A stretch of 64,000 nt of DNA. Source: Gloeophyllum trabeum ATCC 11539. Lineage: Eukaryota; Basidiomycota; Agaricomycetes; Gloeophyllales; Gloeophyllaceae. Made by a program: the position numbers and the translations under genes. Positions within the stretch are counted from its first letter, which is position 1. The number at the start of each line of letters is the position of its first letter. The DNA is taken from the NCBI RefSeq assembly GCF_000344685.1, contig NW_006920417.1, forward strand, positions 904,029-968,028, in the 5' to 3' direction. Under the pieces are notes generated by a model, which was not told the DNA's origin, ran no database searches, and worked only from the letters and a program-made list of their open reading frames with translations. Below are positions 56,025-64,000 of the stretch, in pieces.

Positions 56025-59000
56025 CTATGTCTTCCGTCGTTTCCTGCTCCCACCGCCCTCCTCCCTTTCCGTTTCCCGTTTACTCTTGATGCCCGCTACT
56101 CGCATGATTTCCTTCCTCTTTTCCTTATCCTTCTCGAGCTTCTTACTCTCCTCCTTCTCTATCTTCTTCATCCGCTCAGCCTTCCTCTCCTGCTGCTTCT
56201 CGCGACGTCGAGCAACTTGGTCCTTTCTCAATGCACGGATCTGCTGCAGGAGAGCGATGGCTTTCTTCTCCTCAGGCTCCAATACGACAGCACGCTTCTG
56301 CATATACGTCTGCTTGTGCTGTGGTTTCATGAGCTTAGGCTTCGACGCATACGGCAAGCTCGCTTGGAGTTTACGAGGAATCTTCAACGTATTGAAGCGA
56401 CGGGGAGGGCGTTGCACTGGCTTGTAGGTCGAGTCTGCGTTGACTGGGGCGTGAAGCCCTTGTTCTCGACGGACTTCGCCGGTGAGTCGCATGCCCTGCC
56501 AACGTGACTTGTCCGACAACAGCAGGGACGTGACAGGATTATAGAATTTGCGGGGCTGTATGGAATACCATGCTCGGAGGAAAACAATATCTGGTGTAGC
56601 AACACGATCAGCAAAATTAGCGGGTAACACACATGTTTGCGAACTTACCGCTCATGAGGACTTTGTCCTCGAAGGTCGCTCTGAAGGCACCTTCAGGCTT
56701 AGCGAGAGCCTTTTTGATTTGTCCGCGAATGCCAGACACCGTCTTGATGTTAGCACCCTCAAATTTAGCAACCTCCAAAGACGAATTGAACATGTCCTTG
56801 ACGAAAGCAGTGTTCTTGAATATCTTGTACGGCACGCCGGTCAGCTTCAGTTTTTTCACAATCTTCACTGAACGGTCTATGTCCAAGACAACACCTGTAG
56901 CGGACACGCGGAATCCCGAGACCTCCCCTGAAAGCGAATTGAACGCGCAGAAGCCCGTGTTAGGAGCTGCTACGGGTCCGTAGAACGTCGCGTAACAGTG
57001 CATGTGCTCAGGAGTGTACTTCAGCATGCGCATACGGATGGAATGGTCGTCGAGGGAGTAAATCGGCACAGTCTGGAATCGCCTCCATCCGAGCGAAAAG
57101 ATCAACGGGTCATTGGTCTTTAATGTCTTGGTATACCACCGATGACGCTTGATGCGGACTTGAATAAAGCCAAAGCGCACCTCCGACGGCAGTAGGCCTC
57201 CAACAATGATCGGGTACCGAGGGTCGAAGTTCTCAATCATTTCGCAGGGAACGTCCGTCAACTCCAGGCGCACGTACGTACCAGGTCGATAGCCTTCTAC
57301 GAGGGCGCGGGCTTCCGGGTCGACATCTTCGAACTCGGCCTTATTGAGTTGCAGTTGGCGTGCCATCTCCTCCTTCTTCTCCTCGTAGAAATCCATCTTC
57401 GATGCCTCGGGGTCGTCGTACTGTTCGTCGAACTTGCGCTTAAGGGCCTCTTTCTTTGCCGCGAGCTCAGCAGCCTTCGCTGCCTCAGGATCCTCGGGAG
57501 CATCAACTTCAGCAGAAGCGGCATCGCCGTCAGCCTCTAAGTCCTCGAAATCGCCATCGAGGTCTTCGTACCCGTCGTCAGCTGCTGCACCTGTATCCTC
57601 GTCACCTTGGACGCCACCAGTGATGAAACATCGACGCAACGAATTGAGAAGCTCCTCGTCTTCCCATTGCTTCAGCTCTTGTGGATCAACTGGCTCTTTC
57701 GTCATGTCCATGTCCTCATCGGCATCTGCGAGAGGGTCCGACTTCTTCTTGACGTGGAAGAACTCCTCGTCTCCCTCTTCCCCTTCATGATTCTCTGCTG
57801 AATCCTTCGAGGACGTGTCGCGTAATATGGCTTCAGGGGATAGTTCACTCATATATATGAGCTTCATCCAGTCCTTCGCTCTCTTCCGCCGTGAATCGAA
57901 GGCTTCCGAAGCTTTCAAAGCCAAATTCTCCTTCCACCGGGGCACTTCCTGTTCCGCGTCGCTCTCATCATCCTCATTCTGATCCAGTGCCTCATCCTCC
58001 TCAAATGACATCCTTCTCCCGGCTTCTTCCTCGTCAAGGTCCCCAAGATCAGAGTCACTCTCGGCGTACTCCACGTCTCCACGTTTAGGGTCCGTCGATG
58101 GCAAGTCTCGCATGGTACGCATGCCTCTTCGAGGACCGGAACGCCCTCGGTCATGGGATTGTCCCTCCGCTTCATCTCCGTCTCCGTCTCCATCGCTCTC
58201 CCACCCCTCCTCGTCCATTGCTGAGCTATCGTCGCCATCATCACCTTCGGAATCGCTCCCGTACTCTCCAAAGTCGTCTTCTGCTTCCTCGTCATGATAC
58301 TCAACCTCGCTTCCTTCACTGTCAGATGCCTCGTCATCGTTTCCTGAGTTCACGACGATGGGTTTCGACGATGAACCAAAGAGCCTAATCTGACTCCGGG
58401 CGACTGCGTCCTCCAGTGTCTCTCCCGCATCCTGAAGATCCAGCACCATTTGCTCGCCTTCACCCTGAGGAACTGCAACAGACTCTGATTAAACGATGCT
58501 GCACTCTATCAGAACAACAGCCTGTAACGTACCGTCTGTGTTACCCCGGGTGAAACTTCCCGGGACGTTGATATAAACCGCATCCTTGTCATACGTCACG
58601 CCTCCCACATCACTCATGGGTGCGTGCACTAACAGTTTCTTCTTTTCACTCAACTTCCTGCGCTTCTCCGACTCTGCTGTAGGGAGCGGACATGGGTCGC
58701 CCAGCATCGTGATGCTCTTCACGCCCAAGTCGCCGACGCCGGGGATATGCACGTTCATCCCATGTCTCAGATTCGTCCCGCGCAGGTATCCGTAGAGCGT
58801 CACCGTCCGGTCACATTTGCCTTTCGTCGTTCGTACGAGCTCGCGCGGCGTCAGATCTTCAATACGGTCGGCGAGCAGGTACGGGTGTGTGTTGCGGAAG
58901 ACAAGGGGCCGGAACTTCATGACGCTGATGAACCGGGAGAGGTTGAGGATCTCGGTATCCGGATACCGCCCATTTAGCACGCCTGAGAGGTAGAAGAGCT

Positions 59001-59729
59001 TGGCGCCCTGATAAATTTCAGTCCAGAAACGCTTTTTCAGGGCCTTCTTGGTTGCACGAAGGGTAGCTGCCTTTTTTATGAGATCGAGATGCGTGAGGAC
59101 CCCGATGACTTTGGGGAATCCGTGGGATTGGAGGATGTTGAGAAACTCAAACGTTTCCTATGGAAGAGGATTAGTTGTACTTTTCGCAGCCCAAATGCGG
59201 ACCTCGCCTACCATCTCAAAGCCAAAAGAGCCATCAATCATGAGAAGGACAAGGTCCGCAATTTTGCCAATGTCGATCATGGACGTGAGGTCATTATTGC
59301 ATTCGATGAAAGTCAATCGTTTGTTCTTGCCACTGACAACAGTCACCGGGCCCTTGACGTCGTTGAGAGTTTGTTTGGTGTATCTCCGAACCAGACTCTT
59401 GAGGAGAGTAGTCTTACCTACTCCGGGAGGTCCAACTATAGCGACGATGACCGGAGGAGGTTGATCGTCAGGAGTGCGGTTGACGAGGGGAACATGGAGA
59501 CGTGTCTGGTCGCGTTCCACATTTCTACGACCTTGACGTTCTGCTCGACGACCTGATTTTGGGGCGAAAGCCTGCGCAGCGCGTAAGTATTTTTGTAATG
59601 TTGCATGCAAGAGTCACGCACCTTCTCGTTGAAACCTTTCTGTTTCTCTTTTCCTTTGGCTTTACTCTTCTTCTCCGCCTTCGCTCCAGACTGAGCTGCT
59701 CTATGTGCCTTGTGCGGTCGTTCGTCCAT
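56025..59729 (-). CDS. BMS1: Ribosome biogenesis GTPase Bms1
   Basis: Exons as plus-strand ranges 5' to 3': 59622-59729, 59212-59571, 58533-59157, 56649-58472, 56025-56590; 1160 aa. Bms1 is a nucleolar GTPase that brings Rcl1 to the small-subunit processome for 18S rRNA maturation. The Lys-rich start ([14 protein letters not shown]) is followed by the P-loop [21 protein letters not shown]3-like [14 protein letters not shown] and G4-type VLTHLDLIK. Next are the beta-barrel region ([15 protein letters not shown]), a long acidic part, and the C-terminal AARP2CN/DUF663 segment ([15 protein letters not shown], [20 protein letters not shown]). The protein ends in a basic coiled coil ([20 protein letters not shown]). 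It is 257 bp from the divergently transcribed Cep57-domain gene. Confidence 0.96.
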
Positions 59730-59792
59730 GCCCTGTCCAGTGGCGACGAGACGATCGAGAGCCAGGACTTAGCGTTGCGTTGCCGAAAAAAG

Positions 59793-59805
59793 TAGGGTTA
59801 GGGTT
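59793..59805 (+). promoter_or_regulatory. Tandem TAGGGT box in the Bms1 / Cep57-domain promoter
   Basis: TAGGGTTAGGGTT, 64 bases upstream of the Bms1 ATG and 182 bases upstream of the other gene. It is the same telobox-like motif as at 48077. Confidence 0.5.
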
Positions 59806-59986
59806 CGCCTTCACGTGCAGCCCTGCTTACGTACGCGACGCGGTGCACGTGACGGCGCGTCCTGTTGAACGCGGGAAGAAGCGGGCGAGCGCCTCACGAC
59901 TTGCGCGCTGCTCGCAGAGACGCCGCCGCTTATATTTCGTCTGGCTCGCCCTCTCACTTTATTCTTGTTCCGCGACACACCCATCC

Positions 59987-62900
59987 ATGAAAAGAGCTTC
60001 AGACAATCTCGAGTTCAGCATTCGCGGCGACGCGCAGGAGCACCACCGCATCATGCTCGAGAACAATCTACAGCACACTGACCTGTCTTTGCATCTCTCT
60101 TCTACACCAGACGACGACAATCATAGCACCGGCGACTACTCTATCGAATATCCCAGGCACCACTCTGGTCCTTCGCCCATGGACGGGTACTTGTCGCTTG
60201 ACTATCGCTCGCGAGACGACTTTGAACCTGGCAGCCACAGTCAGCTGGGTGCCTGGTCATATCCCACCGTGGACGACGACGAGGGCACCAACCCCTACGG
60301 AGGCGAGACCATCTCCACGGCAGCACACCACGCAAGTGCTCTCACGTTGAGCGCTGGTCTGGCAGGACGCGGCGCCCGCAGAGAACCCAGCTTGAGTGGT
60401 GCTGAGTACGACCCGGATCGACCAATCCAAGACATGGTAGCAGCATTGGATAGCAAGATGAGCATCTTTGATACGGGATCTCGGAATACTGTACGTCTCC
60501 ACATCGACCTCTATAACCTGCCACGCGTGGATTCGCCATCCTCGTTTTGTCTTATCAATTCTCCCCACAGACGTCCGCATTCGACCCACTGGTGGTGGAC
60601 GACACGGCGGAGCTTGAGCACATCGTCGACGCCTCGCGCAACGCAAGCGGCACACCACGACCCAAACTAGCTGATCATCTTTCCCGACTAGCCTTCTCGC
60701 CCAAGCGTCCCCGGAGCGCCCTCTCGCCCTCGCCCGAATCATCTTCCTCACGAGACAGAGTAAGGTCGTTACAATACAGGCCACAGCAACCACAAATTAT
60801 CTCCGAGCGACACCGATCTGCCGTTCCTGCGTCGCCCTCGCCCGCAGAGCGTACTCCCCGGGCTGCGACCAAGTCACGTCAAGCGAGGAATAGCCCGGCT
60901 CGTACCGCGACCCCGTCTACCGGCGGTTCCCACTTCACGAGACTGGCGAAAGGGCTGGCAAAGGAGATACAGGAAGAGCAAAGCCGCTGGGACATACAGG
61001 GCAGGGAGGGGGAGGTGTATCTCCCGAATGTCACTGCCCAAAGCACTATTCATGAGCGTCGCTCGAAGAAAACTGGCTTACCTGAGCGGACGGAGAGAAA
61101 CCCCTTCCGGGACCTGGCGAACTATCCTCACCCTGACTCCAGACCTGCTGCCCGCACTGCAGTCGACTCACCCGCTCCCTTTTCGCGTTCCCCCGCGGTG
61201 AACATGTCCAGAGGCGGTGTTCAACTTCCTGATGTCACTGGTCTAACGAGCGCTGTGGCGTCGCCTGCAAAACCTGGCCTTCAGTACTATGGATACCAGG
61301 TCGACGATGATGCCGCTGCAGAAGCTGAAGGTAAGCCGTGACCGACGTTGTACTCATTTCCATGCTCAATATGCGACATCTGCGTAGCTCGCCTGATAGG
61401 CGTCCTGAATAACCTCCAATCGAAGCTGGCTAGGCTCGAAGACGAGAACGGCGTGTCGCGTCGTCGAGTACGCGAGCTAGAGTTAGAGCTAGATGCGTGC
61501 AAAAGAGAAGCGGCAAGAGAGCGAACTGTGTTGCTGGAAGATAGTGGGCGGCACCGGCAGGGAAAGAGCAAGGCCATGGGGTCGAAGCAGCCTGTTGCAG
61601 GGCCTTCAACGATGCCTGAAGGAAATGAAAAGCGTTACCAGCAGATCATCGAGGAGAAGAAAGGTTAGTCAACCACGACCTACCTGTACTTCCTTTACTG
61701 ATGAGTAACCTGCAGCGCTGGAAGCTCTGATATCTACGTTACGCACACACCTGTCTCGGCTTACAGGTGAACTCTCCTCTCATCAGGAGCTACTCATGGA
61801 GTTGCGGTCACTGCGAGAGACGGATTCTCGTACTCTGAAAGAGAAGGTGGAAGAGGTAGACCGACTAAAGGAAGAAGTCGAGAGGCTTGCCGGAGAGATA
61901 GAGGTACTACGTGGGGTTGTGGAGGAAGGTTTGAGGGAGAGGCGGATCCTGAAGTCCCAAGGCCACACTTCATTGTCCTACGTGACCGAGGAGATGACGC
62001 GGGATGTTACTGAGCATATGGATGAAGAGCAACAGGACAGAGAGCAGGAACAGGAAGAAGAAGAGCCAGGACACGTCGCGATGCCCGAACCACTCGAGGA
62101 TGACGAGCCAGAAGAAGACCAGGATTCCGAACGAGATTCTGGTGCGGAGTACCCCTCCACCGTGCAACCTCCATATGACAGGACATCTGCAACGGATCGA
62201 GCGACACTTGGTTCTTATGGCGCACCGGAGGGAGGCTCAAGAAGATTCATCCGCAATCAAGAGGTGGAGAGGATATCTGAAGACTTGACCGATCGGCGCT
62301 TCGAGCGCACGGCTTCGCCCATTTCCTTCTCTGGCTCCCGTACCCGTTCCAACTTATCCCAGTCTCAGTCACGTTCTGCGACTCCTGGCCCTTCCCAGTC
62401 AAGGTCTTCTAGAGGCTCCAGCCCCAATAGTGCAAGTAACCGATCTCAAGACTCTGGCATCGGTGAGGAGTTGACCTCCGCTGGGTCGAGCAACCGTCAG
62501 CGCCCCTATTCCCCTATCACTGTGAACGCTGAAGATAGTGGTCGGATAGCTGGGCCTTCTCGGCCTGCTGCACCTACGCCTGGGCACGCAGCTGCGCGTA
62601 GGCCAGCCCGTAATACTGGCTCGGCGCAAGCCAGTCCTGTCGATGCAACACCATTCCCTCAGATCCGTGGCGAGTACTTGGAGCGGCTATTCTTCTCTGC
62701 ACCCGAGCATAATGCGAAGACCTGTCGAGTCTGTCATCGCCGCCGACGTCCCGGCTCTCCGACTTTGCGCTTCCGCCCCCATTCCCGAGCTAGGGACACT
62801 CATCGGAGATACGAAGATGACGATGAGGGGTTTGCGGACGGCGGTGAAGCTGTGGAAGACGAGTTTCTCAACTTCCGCACCCGATTCGAGCGCAGACGCG

Positions 62901-63343
62901 CGAAGCAACGTAACAAGGAAGAGGAAGCTCGCGAGTCTTTGCCCCCTCAGACCGTGCTTGCACGTGTTGTAAGAGAACTGGAAGAAGACTTCACACACTA
63001 CAAGGGGTAAGCTCGTGTTGTGTCTCCGCAATACCGTGGCCTAACCAGCGCCATCATTCAGCGTATACGTGGAGCTGGCCGACCAATATAAGGACATGGA
63101 CCCCGCCTCGGATGTAGCAAAACGAAACGTACTGGCGGACCATCTGCGAGATGTCATTGACATCCTTGAACAGAAGGTTCGTTCCGACCACGCCCGTCTT
63201 CTGCCACTTCACTCACATCATTCGTGTAGGGCGACCAAATTGCATCCTTGTATGGTCTGCTTGACTTTAAGGACAAACCAATAGAGACCGAACCCACGGG
63301 TGGTGACACTCGGCCTAGAAAGAAACAAACTATCTTCGCATAA
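59987..63343 (+). CDS. Spindle pole/centrosome protein with Cep57 microtubule-binding domain (Ppc89-like)
   Basis: Exons 59987-60490, 60571-61330, 61388-61663, 61716-63006, 63062-63176, 63230-63343; 851 aa. The N-terminal ~430 residues are disordered and Ser/Pro-rich (PKRPRSALSPSPESSSSRDR). A coiled coil follows (LNNLQSKLARLEDENGVSRR, then EEVDRLKEEVERLAGEIEVL), then an acidic low-complexity stretch (DREQEQEEEEPG) and a second disordered part. The C-terminus ends with VRELEEDFTHYKGVYVELAD, ASDVAKRNVLADHLRDVIDI and LEQKGDQIASLYGLL, the signature of the Cep57 microtubule-binding domain found in fungal spindle pole proteins such as Ppc89. CRVCHRRRR near residue 715 has a Cys pair of unknown meaning. 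All five junctions are in frame. Confidence 0.9.
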
Positions 63344-63631
63344 TCATTGGGGCGCGGTCATCCTGCCGACCTATCTGTACATTACAACAACACTTGTTTA
63401 TATCCCTCAGTAATAGTCACCACAGTCGCAGCTGGCAGCAATTGATATTGAGTCCGTTGTACCATTCGTAGGATTGCCGAACATGATCTGGAAGACAAAA
63501 CCCCTTTTCATTGTAAGGAACGGTAGTGAGATCTAACCCCACTTTCATTATCGACACTAAGAAGCCATATAAGAGTTACACGATTCACGATGCAATGCAT
63601 TATGCTAGGCGCAGATAGGACAGTCCATATT

Positions 63632-64000
63632 TCACTCAGCGAAGGCAGCGTTGAGGAAGGCTTCAACCTCTTTCTTGTGTTGAACCTTAGGTTGCCAAGT
63701 CAGTAATGAATCCAGCGTTAATTTTTCCTAAACGTACCTTGCTACCAGTGGCGACGGAGCTTGTTGGGTCACGGCCGGCATACAAGGGGTACTTGCCCTT
63801 GTGGTGCTGGGTCTCGTTCGCGGCAGTCAAGATGCGAGGACCAACGTAAGTCCAAGCACCGTTATTTAAAGGCTCTTCCTGGCACCAAAGCAGGTCGGCG
63901 TTGGGGTACCTGTCAAGGTCGGGGGTGATCTAGTACGAAGTTAGAGCTGGATGTTTACACCGTAGAGTGTGGACCTACCAAATCATACGGGAACGGCGAG
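63632..64000 (-). CDS. KGD1: 2-oxoglutarate dehydrogenase E1, C-terminal part (cut by window end)
   Basis: Exons (plus-strand ranges) 63979->64000, 63738-63929 and 63632-63685, with stop at 63632-63634. The E1 subunit of the mitochondrial 2-oxoglutarate dehydrogenase complex decarboxylates 2-oxoglutarate with thiamine diphosphate. The visible end, [61 protein letters not shown] and [15 protein letters not shown], is the highly conserved C-terminus of this enzyme family. The rest of the gene lies beyond the right edge. The last intron is about 52 nt, typical for the window. Confidence 0.95.

Overview
The window is nuclear DNA of a filamentous basidiomycete, most likely an Agaricomycete of the polypore or wood-decay type. 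The evidence is dense GT-AG introns of about 50-65 nt, several per gene with some exons as short as 12-21 nt, and fungal gene architectures: a stearoyl-CoA desaturase fused to cytochrome b5, a Nud1/Cdc11 septation scaffold, a secreted GH16 hydrolase and a urease GTPase. The exact taxon is an inference. Splice models below were built by hand so that every junction stays in frame; no search was run.

Left third (1-24 kb). Two loci with coiled-coil genes (about 1.0-3.2 kb on +, 13.0-10.4 kb on -) each carry, 3' of the coding part, an array of related modules in the same order; together they form a large broken inverted repeat. Between them lie a HAD-family CECR5-like hydrolase (-), a 6-phosphogluconate-dehydrogenase-like oxidoreductase (+, sharing a 154-bp divergent promoter region with it) and a secreted GH16 hydrolase (+). 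Then come an epoxide hydrolase (+), a sequence gap whose two sides carry the same ~805 bp, a TIR element, a Vip1-like RRM protein (-), a SAM methyltransferase (-) and a coiled-coil protein with 28-residue repeats (+).

Middle (24-46 kb). A hypothetical Ser/Pro-rich protein, a 1436-residue LRR scaffold of the Nud1/Cdc11 type, a TALE homeodomain regulator, a second gap with duplicated flanks, a decayed cytochrome P450 and a METTL25-like methyltransferase. About 4.3 kb without an intact gene follows (42.4-46.7 kb); it holds degenerate tandem repeats, one of them interrupted by a small TIR element with a visible 3-bp target duplication.

Right third (46-64 kb). A compact housekeeping block: UreG (-) divergent from the U6 snRNA phosphodiesterase Usb1 (+), a delta-9 desaturase-cytochrome b5 fusion (-), a DUF4203-like membrane protein (+), the ribosome-biogenesis GTPase Bms1 (-) divergent from a Cep57-domain spindle-pole protein (+), and the 3' end of 2-oxoglutarate dehydrogenase E1 (-). 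The UreG/Usb1 and Bms1/Cep57 intergenic regions share a tandem TTAGGG-type box. I found no CRISPR array, rRNA or convincing tRNA. I did not find a clear new multi-gene system; the most unusual structure is the module array at the two coiled-coil loci.
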